64,000 bases of DNA from Anaerolineales bacterium (GTDB taxonomy: Bacteria > Chloroflexota > Anaerolineae > 4572-78 > J111). Both the position numbers and the translations under genes were made by a program. Below are positions 24,307-33,013 of this stretch, piece after piece (position 1 is the stretch's first letter; each line of letters begins with the position of its first letter). Where the stretch lies: contig JABTUK010000003.1 of the NCBI GenBank assembly GCA_015075405.1, forward strand, positions 434,001 to 498,000, read 5' to 3'. The notes below the pieces were generated by a model, which made no database searches, was not told the DNA's origin, and was given only the letters and a program-made list of their open reading frames with translations.

Positions 24307-25317
24307 TAAAAGTCCGAGGGTTTCCTCAACCCCAAACATGACATTGAAATTCTGCACTGCCTGCCCGGCTGCGCCCTTGCCCAGATTGTCAATTGAGGAG
24401 CAGACAATCAACTGGCGCGGGTGGAGCCACGTCACCGACAACACCCCCAAATGAGTTCGCTGGGTGTGGGCCATCGTCGCCAGTTGGCCGGTGGGCAACA
24501 CCTGAACCATAGGTTCAGCGGCATAGGTTTCGGTGTATAAATTCTGAGCCGCCGCAGCCGATAGGTCATCGGCCAGGGAGACGTACACGGTAGACAACAT
24601 GCCCCGGCTGATCGGCACGAGGTGGGGCGAGAAAATGAGCTTTTCGCCGTTTCCGCCCAAGTTGGCAATGGTCTGGACCATCTCCGGCACGTGGCGGTGG
24701 CTTTGGCCAATATTGTAAGGTGACAGATTTTCGTTGGCTTCGACAAAGTGAGTTTTGAGGCTCGGCTTGCGCCCGGCCCCGCTGACCCCGCTTTTGCTGT
24801 CGGCAATGATGGGTGCGGCCGGGTCGAGTAATTTGGCCTTGAGCAAAGGGTAAAGCGCCAGCAAAACGCTGGTCGGGTAGCAGCCGGGGTTGGCCAGCAG
24901 GTTGGTTTCGCGTACCCTGGCCCGGTTGATTTCCGGCAGCCCGTAAACGGCTTCACTCAGCAGCGCCGGGGCTTCGTGGGGCACGTTGTACCATTTCTGG
25001 TATAACTGTGCGTCGGTCAGCCGAAAATCCGCCGACAGGTCAATCACCCGTACTCCGGCCTGCCGCGCCGCGATAACCGTCGGCATGCTCGCTCCATGCG
25101 GCAAACAGCAAAAAACTGCGTCAACCCGGTCGAGCGGCGCATCGGCCAGGGGAATCAGCGGAATGTCCCAGGCAACGGGATACAAATCGCTCAATTTTTG
25201 GCCGGCGGCGCTTTCCGAGGTGGCAAAGACCAACTCGACCGCCGGATGTTTTCTTAAAATAGCCAGGCTTTCAAAGCCGGTATAGCCACTTGCGCCAAAA
25301 ATGCCTACTTTGATCAT
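24304..25317 (-). CDS. argC: N-acetyl-gamma-glutamyl-phosphate reductase
   Basis: 337 aa. NADP-binding GIFGASGYTGFE at the start, AVFCCLPHGAS, the catalytic Cys in LLANPGCYPTSVLLAL, GVSGAGRKP, and HRHVPEMVQT. Third step of arginine synthesis. RBS GGAGAGAG. First gene of argC-argB-argD-argA; the upstream gap has a repeat array and a structured transcript. Confidence 0.93.
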   Translation of the reverse strand: MIKVGIFGASGYTGFESLAILRKHPAVELVFATSESAAGQKLSDLYPVAWDIPLIPLADAPLDRVDAVFCCLPHGASMPTVIAARQAGVRVIDLSADFRLTDAQLYQKWYNVPHEAPALLSEAVYGLPEINRARVRETNLLANPGCYPTSVLLALYPLLKAKLLDPAAPIIADSKSGVSGAGRKPSLKTHFVEANENLSPYNIGQSHRHVPEMVQTIANLGGNGEKLIFSPHLVPISRGMLSTVYVSLADDLSAAAAQNLYTETYAAEPMVQVLPTGQLATMAHTQRTHLGVLSVTWLHPRQLIVCSSIDNLGKGAAGQAVQNFNVMFGVEETLGLL

Positions 25318-25333
25318 GTTTCTCTCTCCATCA

Positions 25334-25433
25334 GGGTAGCAGAGTAACAGGGTCGCAGGGTAGCAGGGTAGCAGAGATAATTTACCACCTGCTACCTTGC
25401 TACCTGCTACCTTGCTACTTTGCTACCTGCTAC
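25334..25433. repeat. Octamer fold-back array (GGGTAGCA / TGCTACCT unit)
   Basis: Left arm of GGGTAGCAGAGTAACAGGGT-type units, right arm with four TGCTACCT/TGCTACTT units. Related to the octamer array at 6771-6850 and to 42533-42575. Lies between the ncRNA terminator and argC. Confidence 0.85.
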
Positions 25434-25440
25434 TTGTGAC

Positions 25441-25474
25441 AACAAAAAAGCCGACCCCGTGTGTCTGGAGTCGG
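25441..25474 (-). terminator. Intrinsic terminator of the small transcript
   Basis: On the minus strand CCGACTCC, an 8-nt loop, GGGGTCGG, then C and six T. One G-T pair in the stem. Confidence 0.8.
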
Positions 25475-25595
25475 CTGCGGAGCCGCTTGGAAGAAGACAA
25501 AAGCCCACTATCCAGACAAGGGGTCTGGCTTACATACGAGGGCTCCTGCTGACAAACAATAATTCAAACATATCAATGCCATTCAATTCAATGTT
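25441..25595 (-). ncRNA. Candidate structured ncRNA or attenuator leader (~150 nt)
   Basis: Between a good promoter (25602-25630) and an intrinsic terminator (25441-25474). The body can fold as an outer stem GGAGCC/GGCTCC, an inner stem AAGCC/GGCTT with an apical AGAC/GTCT hairpin, a single-stranded CTTCTTCC stretch that is complementary to SD-like sequence, then the terminator. A 24-codon frame (25508-25582, ATG to TAG) with three Cys and no Arg codon crosses it. It could be a free sRNA, or a leader that attenuates the arg operon. I cannot match it to a known RNA family. Confidence 0.5.
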
Positions 25596-25601
25596 GGGTC
25601 A

Positions 25602-25630
25602 AGTCTAGCACAGTTAGAAAAAGCTGTCAA
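25602..25630 (-). promoter_or_regulatory. Strong sigma70-type promoter
   Basis: TTGACA (25630-25625) and TAGACT (25607-25602) on the minus strand, spacing exactly 17. Expected start near 25595. The -35 box is within the transposase remnant. Confidence 0.7.
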
Positions 25631-25740
25631 GTAGATTGAAGTTCTTGCCGTCCACGGCCACGATTTCCCCCAAACTTAAAAAGCCGTGCTGACATTGTTC
25701 CGGGTTCAACTGGGCAAACAGTCGGTTGTCCAGCTTGCCT
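25614..25740 (-). pseudogene. ISAs1-like transposase remnant
   Basis: In-frame stretch RLFAQLNPEQCQHGFLSLGE then IVAVDGKNF and TAA at 25616-25614. It resembles the N-terminal part of ISAs1/H-repeat transposases (RVF..LDPEQF...FLSW then ..AIDGKT). No start, no downstream catalytic region. Confidence 0.55.
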
Positions 25741-25766
25741 CCTGTTAGCGCCGGATAGCAGAGGGC

Positions 25767-28208
25767 CTAATCAGAAGCAGGCAACGTTATCAAACAAGCT
25801 ACCTGGTCTTTCCCCCGAATCGCTATCAACTCCTCCCCTTTTTGCGCTCGGCTCAGCCGGGGCAGCGATTTGGCAAAAACCGTTTTGTTATTCCCTTTTT
25901 GCGACAGCAGCATGACCCGGTCCGAGCCGGTAACGGTTGCCGCAGCGGCGATGGCATCCCCGGCAGCTAATTTCAAAGCCAGCACACCCTGACCATGACG
26001 ACCCTGTTTGGGAAATTCGCTCAACTCGACCCGTTTACCCTGACCTTGCCGCGTTACCAAAGCCACATTGCCCCGCGCTTTGACTAATCCGGCCCCAACC
26101 AGTTCATCATTGCCGCCCAGCTTCATGCCCATCACCCCGCCCGCCGGCAGGCCCATCGGGCGGACTTCCTCTTCGGCAAAGCGGATGGCCTGACCCTGGG
26201 CGCTGACCAATAACAGTTCGCCCTCCCCGCGGGTGGCAAAAGCCGCCAGTAGGGTATCGCCCTTATCCAGCCCCATCACCACCGCCTCTCTGCCGCGCAC
26301 GGCGTCCAGATCGCTCAGCAAAACTCGTTTGACCTTTCCCTGTCGCGTGACCAGGCAAAGGTAGCCGGAGTGGGCCTCGCTGCTGCCCAAGGCCAGCCCG
26401 GCCACAAGGGGCTGGATCGGCCCTGAATTAAATTCGCTCAAGCTGGGGCCGTCGCCCGGCCCGCTGCCGATGGGGACCTGGTGCATCGGGATGATAACCA
26501 CTCGCCCTGTCGCCGTGAACAGGTACAGTGTATCACGGGTGTGGGCCGGAACAGCCACCGCCAGGGAGTCCTTCTGTTTGCCCCGCGCCGGTTCCAGACC
26601 CTCCTCGGCGGGCCAGCGGCAGACCTGCCCGCTCTGGCTCACGGCGACGACGACCGCTTCGGCGGGAACCAGATCGCCGGCCATGACCGGCTTGCCGTTG
26701 GCCTGCTGATCCACGATGGTGGTGCGGCGCGGCGAGTCATATTTGGCTTTGAGTTCAACCAACTCTTCCTTGATCGCACTCAGGATTTTTTTCGGATTTT
26801 TGAGCAAATCTTCCAGGTGTTTGATCCGGGCCAGGATTTCTTTGTACTCGGTCTCGATTTTTTTCCGTTCCAGGGCAGCCAGCCGGCGCAGCGGCATATC
26901 CAGAATTGCCGTCGCCTGGATGTCGCTCAGTTTGAATTTTTTACGCAGGTTTTCCCTGGCCGTGTCCGCCGACTGGGAGCGGCGAATGATGTCAATCACC
27001 TCGTCCAAGTGGGTCAACGCGACCCGCAGCCCTTCGAGAATGTGCGCCCGCTGTTGGGCCTGTTCCAGTTCGTAGCGGCTGCGGCGGGTGATAATCTCCT
27101 GGCGATGCTCGATGAAGAGTTGCAGCGCCCGTTTGAGCGGCAGCAGGCGCGGTTCGCCTTCGACCAGGGCCAGCATATTGATGCTAAAGGTGCTTTGCAG
27201 CGGGGTCAGTTTAAAAAGCTGCTTGACCACTTCCAGCGGCTCGACGGTGCGGGTCAGTTCGATGACCAGGCGCATGCCCTGCCGGTCGGACTCGTCGCGC
27301 AAATCGGCCAGCCCTTCGATTTTGCCGTCGCGGGCTAATTCGGCAATCTTTTCGGCCAGGGAGGCCTTGTTGGTCAGGTAGGGTAGTTCGGTGATGACCA
27401 GGCGGTGGCGGCTGCGGCTCATCTCTTCGACGTGAACTTTGGCCTGGACGGTAATCCGCCCACGCCCGGTGGCGTAGGCAGTTTTGATCAGGTCGTTTTC
27501 GCCGTCGGTGGACTTTTCCCCGGCGTAACGGTAGATAATGCCGCCGGTGGGAAAATCCGGCCCTTTGATAAATTTGAGCAAATCGTCAAACTCGACCTCT
27601 TTGTTTTTGGCCATCTGGTCGAGCATGAAGGTCAGCGCGTCGCAGACCTCGCCCAGGTTGTGCGGGGGCACACTGGTCGCCATCCCAACGGCAATGCCCG
27701 CCGCGCCGTTGACCAGGAAGTTGGGCACTTTGGCCGGCAGCACATCCGGCTCGGTCAGGCTGCCATCAAAGTTGTCTACAAAATCCACCGTGTTTTTGTC
27801 AATATCGGCCATGATTTCGCCGGCCAGGTTGGCCAGGCGGGCCTCGGTGTAGCGCATAGCCGCCGGGGGGTCGCCGTCAACCGAGCCGAAGTTGCCCTGA
27901 CCGTCAATTAAAGGTAAGCGCATGGCGAAGTCTTGGGCCATGCGGACCATAGCCTCATACACCGCCGCGTCGCCGTGGGGATGGTATTTGCCCAGCACCT
28001 CGCCGACAATACGGGCGCTCTTTTTGTACGGCTGGCTGGCCCGCAGCCCCATATCGTGCATGGCGTAAAGGATGCGGCGGTGGACGGGTTTTAAGCCATC
28101 CCGCACATCGGGCAGCGCCCGCGCCACAATCACGCTCATGGCGTAGTCCAGGTACGCTTCTTGCATCTGTTGGTCAATATCTACCCGGCGGACAATTCCG
28201 ACTTCCAT
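25767..28208 (-). CDS. gyrA: Type IIA DNA topoisomerase subunit A (GyrA/ParC)
   Basis: 813 aa. Breakage-reunion domain: YLDYAMSVIVARALPDVRDG, KPVHRRILYAMHDMGL, KYHPHGDAAVYEAMVRMAQD and catalytic Tyr in AAMRYTEARL. C-terminal beta-pinwheel from ~500. I cannot find the GyrA-box (QRRGGxG); blade 1 instead reads GLEPARGKQKDSLAV, so the protein may act as topoisomerase IV or as a relaxing enzyme, and ParC is an alternative name. Start at ATG 28208 with GGAG 8 nt upstream (TTG at 28220 is possible). No gyrB neighbour in the window. Confidence 0.9.
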   Translation of the reverse strand: MEVGIVRRVDIDQQMQEAYLDYAMSVIVARALPDVRDGLKPVHRRILYAMHDMGLRASQPYKKSARIVGEVLGKYHPHGDAAVYEAMVRMAQDFAMRLPLIDGQGNFGSVDGDPPAAMRYTEARLANLAGEIMADIDKNTVDFVDNFDGSLTEPDVLPAKVPNFLVNGAAGIAVGMATSVPPHNLGEVCDALTFMLDQMAKNKEVEFDDLLKFIKGPDFPTGGIIYRYAGEKSTDGENDLIKTAYATGRGRITVQAKVHVEEMSRSRHRLVITELPYLTNKASLAEKIAELARDGKIEGLADLRDESDRQGMRLVIELTRTVEPLEVVKQLFKLTPLQSTFSINMLALVEGEPRLLPLKRALQLFIEHRQEIITRRSRYELEQAQQRAHILEGLRVALTHLDEVIDIIRRSQSADTARENLRKKFKLSDIQATAILDMPLRRLAALERKKIETEYKEILARIKHLEDLLKNPKKILSAIKEELVELKAKYDSPRRTTIVDQQANGKPVMAGDLVPAEAVVVAVSQSGQVCRWPAEEGLEPARGKQKDSLAVAVPAHTRDTLYLFTATGRVVIIPMHQVPIGSGPGDGPSLSEFNSGPIQPLVAGLALGSSEAHSGYLCLVTRQGKVKRVLLSDLDAVRGREAVVMGLDKGDTLLAAFATRGEGELLLVSAQGQAIRFAEEEVRPMGLPAGGVMGMKLGGNDELVGAGLVKARGNVALVTRQGQGKRVELSEFPKQGRHGQGVLALKLAAGDAIAAAATVTGSDRVMLLSQKGNNKTVFAKSLPRLSRAQKGEELIAIRGKDQVACLITLPASD

Positions 28209-28223
28209 AGGGGCCTCCAAAGG

Positions 28224-28284
28224 AATGGCGAATGAGCGAATGGCGAATCTCTATCATTCGCCATTCGCTCATTCGCGGATTCGC
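28224..28284. repeat. Fold-back array (AATGGCGA/AATGAGCG unit)
   Basis: GAATGGCGAATGAGCGAATG and its inverted partner CATTCGCCATTCGCTCATTC. Same family as 5464-5520; lies immediately upstream of the topoisomerase RBS. Confidence 0.85.
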
Positions 28285-28640
28285 ACTACATCTGGTACTA
28301 GAACAAATTTTCTACACAAGATATACTTTCTGCAATTATAGATGGTTTGGAGAAGGATGGCAATATGAGAAAAGGGGTTTTATCTATTTTAACTTCCCTT
28401 GTTCTACTCTCTCCAAACAACTGAAACAAGTTGCTGGCTTTACAGGAGAGCAGGGTCATGTTAAAATTAGTTTACAATCAATCAGCGCAGCGACGTAGCT
28501 GCAATTATAGGTGTATTGTTAACCACCTTCGTTTTGCCACGCTAAAAGCCACATCAGGCCCTCTGCTGGATAAATAGGGATAGCCAGGCAGCGCGTCTAT
28601 CGTTGCGTCCTCATCAAAATATCCAATGTATTCTTTTCAT
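28285..28640 (+). other. AT-richer gap without a convincing gene; two tiny ORFs
   Basis: Two short frames have SD-like leads: 28365-28424 (19 aa, AAGGAT before ATG; sequence MRKGVLSILTSLVLLS resembles a beheaded signal peptide) and 28458-28577 (39 aa, GGAG before ATG; basic, no recognisable domain). The first might be the left-over start of an older secreted protein gene preceding the present binding protein. I see no tRNA, terminator or element here. Confidence 0.3.
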
Positions 28641-28652
28641 GAGGAGGATAAA

Positions 28653-30014
28653 ATGTATATACGTCTCGCTGGGTTCGTTGTTATGACTACCCTACTGTCT
28701 GCGTTGTTGGTCGCATGCAATGGCATAGCAACACCAACCCCTCAGCAGGTACCGCCCCCTGAGGTTGAAGCATCCCCCCAACTGAAAGATGCGTCCAGTG
28801 TGGCGGTATGGACTCACACCGGCACTTCCCAAGAAGCAGAGGCCCTCAGGCAAATTTTGGAGAACTTTCGGGCTGGTCACGCCGGCGTTCAGGTTGCTTT
28901 AGTGGAGTTACCTGAGGATACCTACAGCGAGCAGGTTCATGCGGCTGTTTATGAGGCCTCTATCGTCGGCGGCTTGCCCTGCCTGCTTGAGTTTGATGGG
29001 CCAAATACCTATAACTATGTTTGGAAAGACATCTTGCTTCCGCTCGACGGCTATGTTTCCCCTGAGATGAAAGCCGATTTTCTCCCTTCTATCATCGCCC
29101 AGGGAACCTTCCAGGATGGCAAACTGTACAGCCTGGGCCAATTTGACTCCGGCCTGGCAATCTGGGCTAACAAGACCTACCTGGTCAAAGCCGGGGTGCG
29201 CCTGCCGACTGTTGATAAACCCTGGAGCCGGGAGGAGTTTGAAGCAGCTCTGGCTAACCTGCAAGCCTTGCCCGAAGTTGAGTACGCCCTGGATATGAAG
29301 ATGAATTATGGCCTGGGTGAATGGTTTACCTATGGCTTCTCGCCCATTTTGCAGAGTTTCGGGGCCGATTTGATTGACCGTATTGATTATCAAAGCGCCG
29401 ACGGCGTGTTAAACGGCCCCCAGGCCGTTGCCGCGCTGGAGATGGTCCAGAACTGGTTCAAGCAGGGCTACGTTAACCCCGCCCCGGCAGACGACGACGA
29501 TTTTGTCAATGGCAAAGCCGCCTTGAGTTGGGTGGGACACTGGACGGCAAGCCCCTATCAGGAAGCGTTAGGCGATAATCTGCTGCTGCTGCCCATGCCC
29601 GATTTTGGCAACGGCCCCAAAACCGGGATGGGTTCGTGGAACTGGGGCATTACCAACGCTTGTAAAAATCCTGGGGCTGCCTGGGAAGTGTTGAAGTTCA
29701 TCCTCGAGCCTGATCAAATCCTACTGATGACGAATGCTAACGGCGCAGTGCCGGCCCGCCGCTCGGCCCTGGCTAAATCTGAATTATTTGGCCCCGCTGG
29801 TCCGTTACGCCTTTACATCCAACAGAATGAGGCCGGTTTTACCGTACCCCGCCCGATCACCCCGGCTTATCCGGCTATCACCAAAGCCTTTGCCGAAGCC
29901 TTTAACAACATTGCCCAGGGCGCCGACGTCAAATCCCAGTTAGATCAAGCCGTACAGAAGATAGACCAGGATATTAAAGACAACCGGGGTTATCCTTTAA
30001 GCTTTGATAAGTGA
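28653..30014 (+). CDS. Extracellular solute-binding lipoprotein (family 1, sugar-type)
   Basis: 453 aa. Lipoprotein signal: hydrophobic MTTLLSALLVAC with the Cys at about residue 22, followed by a TPTPQQVPPPE linker. ABC-type binding fold: VAVWTHTGTSQEAEALRQI, VALVELPEDTYSEQ, LPCLLEFDGPNTYNYVWKD, NWGITNACKNPGAAWEVLKF. Start at 28653 with GAGGAGG upstream. There is no permease or ATPase gene next to it; instead two sensor kinases follow at once, so it may act as a periplasmic sensor partner of the kinase with the Cache-like domain (inference) rather than in transport. Confidence 0.88.
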   Translation: MYIRLAGFVVMTTLLSALLVACNGIATPTPQQVPPPEVEASPQLKDASSVAVWTHTGTSQEAEALRQILENFRAGHAGVQVALVELPEDTYSEQVHAAVYEASIVGGLPCLLEFDGPNTYNYVWKDILLPLDGYVSPEMKADFLPSIIAQGTFQDGKLYSLGQFDSGLAIWANKTYLVKAGVRLPTVDKPWSREEFEAALANLQALPEVEYALDMKMNYGLGEWFTYGFSPILQSFGADLIDRIDYQSADGVLNGPQAVAALEMVQNWFKQGYVNPAPADDDDFVNGKAALSWVGHWTASPYQEALGDNLLLLPMPDFGNGPKTGMGSWNWGITNACKNPGAAWEVLKFILEPDQILLMTNANGAVPARRSALAKSELFGPAGPLRLYIQQNEAGFTVPRPITPAYPAITKAFAEAFNNIAQGADVKSQLDQAVQKIDQDIKDNRGYPLSFDK

Positions 30015-30094
30015 AACTCTTGCCCAAAAGACAAATAAGAATGCCATCCTACCTCTTATTTCTTGGTTCCGGCTTGTCCAGTTAGGGAAATAAA

Positions 30095-33013
30095 TTGTCC
30101 TTAAAGCTTAGGTCTGCTCTCGCTCCTTTGCGTACCCGCCTTGATGCCCGTCTGATGATTATACTTATCGGTGTGGCCTTGCTGCCCATGCTGGTGGGAG
30201 TCATGCTGAGCTATCAGCGCGCCCAAGTCAGCCTGGTTAATCTGGCGCTATCTAAAGTGGAACAAGAAGCCGGGCTGACGACCAAGGACCTGGCTACTTA
30301 CCTGGAACAATTCTCCACCGACCTGTTGATGTTGAGCAACGCTCCCCCCCTGCAAGGCCTGCTACGCGCTCAAAGCAATAGCGGCCTGGACCCCGCAACG
30401 GGCCGCTCTTACGAGGAGTGGCTTGACTGGCTGCGCCAACTCTTTGTCACCACAGCCCAGAGTAAAAAATTCTACCAGCAGCTCCGCTATCTGGATGAAA
30501 CGGGGCAGGAGATTGTGCGCATTGAGTACCGTGATGGCGCCGTTACGGTGGTCGGAAACAGGTTAGGGCAAGCTATAGACAGGTTCTTGCTTGAAAACAG
30601 GCGCGATATGGCCTACTTTACCGAAGCGCAGCAGTTGCAAACCGGCGAGATTGCTATTTCGCCGTTGATCCTCAACCCCGAAGACAAGGCCGAACCTGCG
30701 CCGATTATCTACTTGAGTACCCCTATTTACGAGCGGGCCGGCGTATTTCGCGGCGTGGTGGTGTCAACCGTCTATGCGGCCAGCTTCCTCAACCGCCTGA
30801 GTGTTAACCGGGGCCACATCTACCTGGCCGACGAGGCCGGTTTCTACCTGGCCCATCCCGACCCTGCCCGAACCTTTGGAACTGAGCAAAAGACCGGCTA
30901 TAACGTGGTTGTTGATTTTTCCGACACTTATAAAATCCTGCTCAGTTCAGGCAACAGCGCTTATACCGCCCTGGATCAGCGGCGCGCTGAGGTGGTGGCC
31001 CTGCATAAATTCCATTTCGACCCGCTCCAGCCAGAGCGCTACTGGTTACTGATCCGCACCCTGCCGGAAGACGAGGTGTTGGGGCCGGTCAAAACCCTGG
31101 GCGCCTTGACGGGAGGGGTAGCCCTCCTGGTTACGGTTGTTGTCGCCCTATTGGCCCATCGGCTGGCAGGCAACTTCACCCGCCCCATTATCCGGCTGAC
31201 CCATGTGGCAGAACAAATCAGCCAGAAGGACATGCCGCAATTGGTCGAATCGCTAGGCCGTGTGGCGGCCGGGGAGGTGACTGCTCACTTCGACTTGAGC
31301 GTGGAGCCGGTCAAGGTTCACTCTGAAGACGAAGTTGGGCAGTTAGAGGTCGCTTTCAACAGGATGGCGACCAGCTTGCGCGAGGCCCACGCCCGTTTAT
31401 TGAAAACGCAGGAGCAACTACGCTTACAAAAAGAGGCCGCCGAAGCAGCTAACCGGGCCAAAAGCACCTTCCTGGCCAACATGAGCCACGAACTGCGTAC
31501 CCCGCTCAACGGTATCATGGGCTATGCCCAGATCCTCAAGCAGCGACACTTAGACGCCGACCTCGTCAAGGGTCTAAACATCATCCAGCAGAGCGGTGAA
31601 CACCTGCTAACCCTGATCAACGATATCCTTGACCTGGCTAAAGTTGAAGCCGGCAAGGTAGAACTCAATCCCGCCCCTCTCTACTTGCCCGCATTTCTGC
31701 GCGACATTGCCGACATCATCCGCGCCCGGGCCAAAGCTAAGGGTCTCTCCCTTGTCTATGAAACGCTCTCCCCCTTACCCGATACCGTGCTGGCCGACGA
31801 GAAGCGGCTGCGCCAGGTCTTGCTCAACCTATTAGGGAACGCCGTTAAATTCACGGATAGCGGCACGGTAACGCTTCGTGTCTCAGCTCGACCGGAGACC
31901 GGAGACGAGAGACGGGAGCCGGATGATGACCAGCCGGCCCCACAGGGAGGCTTTGCACTCTCCGGTCCCCCGTCCCCGGTCACTTGGTTCCGTTTTGAGG
32001 TGGCAGATACCGGCCCCGGCATCGCCCCTGACCAGATGGAGCGCATCTTTCAGCCCTTCGAGCAGGCGGGGGAGGTGAGCCGACAAGTGGAAGGGACCGG
32101 CCTGGGCCTGACCATCAGCCGCCAATTAGTGCGGTTGATGGGGAGCGAGTTGCATGTGGAAAGCCCGCCTTCTATCCCTTCCAGGGGGGAGGAACGCGAA
32201 GCGAAGGGGGGACCAGGCAGCGCCTTTTGGTTTGAGGTAGCCCTACCGGTGACAGAGGTGACGCTGGCGGTAGATTCCAGGCACACACCCCCTCGTCTCG
32301 TCGCCGGCTATAAAGGTCCTCAACGCAAGGTGCTGGTGGTGGATGATATAACCTCCAACCGGGAGGTTTTGGTTGACCTGCTCGCGCCGTTGGGCTTTGA
32401 GGTGGTCGAAGCGGCCGATGGGCAGGAAGCCGTTGCCTTAGCCCAGCAAATTCAACCCGACCTCATCCTGATGGATCAGCGCATGCCTGGGTTGGACGGT
32501 CTGGCAGCAGCTCGACAGATGCGGCAGATGCCCCACCTACAGCGCACGCCCCTCATTAGCATCTCCGCCAGTGTTACCGAAGCCGATCAGACTTTGAGCC
32601 AGGAGGCCGGCTACGACGCTTTCCTGCCCAAGCCGATCTATTGGCCCAGGTTGGCAACCCTGCTGGAGAAATACTTGAACCTGGAATGGGAATATGAGGA
32701 GCAGAGGCGCAGAGGCGCAGAGGCGCAGGGGGGAGAAGAAGTGGGGACGCCTGGTGAAAGCTTCACCTCTGCCCCCTTGCCCCCCCGCTCCCCTGCTGCC
32801 CTGATTCCACCGCCCCCGGAGGAGTTAACCGCTTTGTATGAGGTAGCTCGATTGGGGAGTATACGGCGTATTCGTGATAAAGCAGCAGAGCTGGAAAAAT
32901 TGGGAGAACAGTTTGTGCCCTTTGCTCGTAAGCTGCGCGAGTTGGCTCAGGGGTATCAAGATAAAGCCATCCTGGCCCTCATCGAAAAGTATCTGGATAA
33001 GGAAGTGGAATAA
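30095..33013 (+). CDS. Hybrid sensor histidine kinase (Cache-like, HAMP, HisKA, HATPase, REC)
   Basis: 972 aa. TM1 about 19-40 (LMIILIGVALLPMLVGVML), an extracytoplasmic Cache-like region to ~330, TM2 about 335-355 (GVALLVTVVVALLAHRLAG), HAMP, HisKA with phospho-His in FLANMSHELRTPLN, HATPase with DTGPGI and GTGLGLTISRQL, REC with LILMDQRMPGLDG, and a C-terminal HPt-like or docking helix region. Start is TTG at 30095 after AGGGA. Two inserts inside the catalytic domain are repeat-derived (31890-31981 and about 32168-32215), as is the linker 32697-32790. Its TAA overlaps the next ATG by one base. Confidence 0.88.
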   Translation: MSLKLRSALAPLRTRLDARLMIILIGVALLPMLVGVMLSYQRAQVSLVNLALSKVEQEAGLTTKDLATYLEQFSTDLLMLSNAPPLQGLLRAQSNSGLDPATGRSYEEWLDWLRQLFVTTAQSKKFYQQLRYLDETGQEIVRIEYRDGAVTVVGNRLGQAIDRFLLENRRDMAYFTEAQQLQTGEIAISPLILNPEDKAEPAPIIYLSTPIYERAGVFRGVVVSTVYAASFLNRLSVNRGHIYLADEAGFYLAHPDPARTFGTEQKTGYNVVVDFSDTYKILLSSGNSAYTALDQRRAEVVALHKFHFDPLQPERYWLLIRTLPEDEVLGPVKTLGALTGGVALLVTVVVALLAHRLAGNFTRPIIRLTHVAEQISQKDMPQLVESLGRVAAGEVTAHFDLSVEPVKVHSEDEVGQLEVAFNRMATSLREAHARLLKTQEQLRLQKEAAEAANRAKSTFLANMSHELRTPLNGIMGYAQILKQRHLDADLVKGLNIIQQSGEHLLTLINDILDLAKVEAGKVELNPAPLYLPAFLRDIADIIRARAKAKGLSLVYETLSPLPDTVLADEKRLRQVLLNLLGNAVKFTDSGTVTLRVSARPETGDERREPDDDQPAPQGGFALSGPPSPVTWFRFEVADTGPGIAPDQMERIFQPFEQAGEVSRQVEGTGLGLTISRQLVRLMGSELHVESPPSIPSRGEEREAKGGPGSAFWFEVALPVTEVTLAVDSRHTPPRLVAGYKGPQRKVLVVDDITSNREVLVDLLAPLGFEVVEAADGQEAVALAQQIQPDLILMDQRMPGLDGLAAARQMRQMPHLQRTPLISISASVTEADQTLSQEAGYDAFLPKPIYWPRLATLLEKYLNLEWEYEEQRRRGAEAQGGEEVGTPGESFTSAPLPPRSPAALIPPPPEELTALYEVARLGSIRRIRDKAAELEKLGEQFVPFARKLRELAQGYQDKAILALIEKYLDKEVE
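31890..31981. repeat. In-frame fold-back array inside the kinase ATPase domain
   Basis: GACCGGAGACCGGAGACGAG on the left, TCCGGTCCCCCGTCCCCGGT on the right, the same unit as the intergenic array at 7080-7150. It adds about 31 residues (RPETGDERREP ... GPPSPVT) between the beta-strand TLRVS and FEVADTGPGI. Confidence 0.8.
32697..32800. repeat. In-frame octamer array in the C-terminal linker of the hybrid kinase
   Basis: GCGCAGAG units in tandem (four), later answered by CCTCTGCCCCC-type sequence. Encodes a Glu/Arg/Ala-rich linker between REC and the last helical region. Confidence 0.7.

Noticed and set aside
25508..25582. Leader peptide for arginine attenuation
   Set aside because: The 24-codon frame has no Arg codon and a poor RBS; kept only as part of the ncRNA description.
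28285..28498. 88-codon frame starting in the fold-back array after gyrA
   Set aside because: Starts inside a repeat, no RBS, composition unlike neighbouring proteins.
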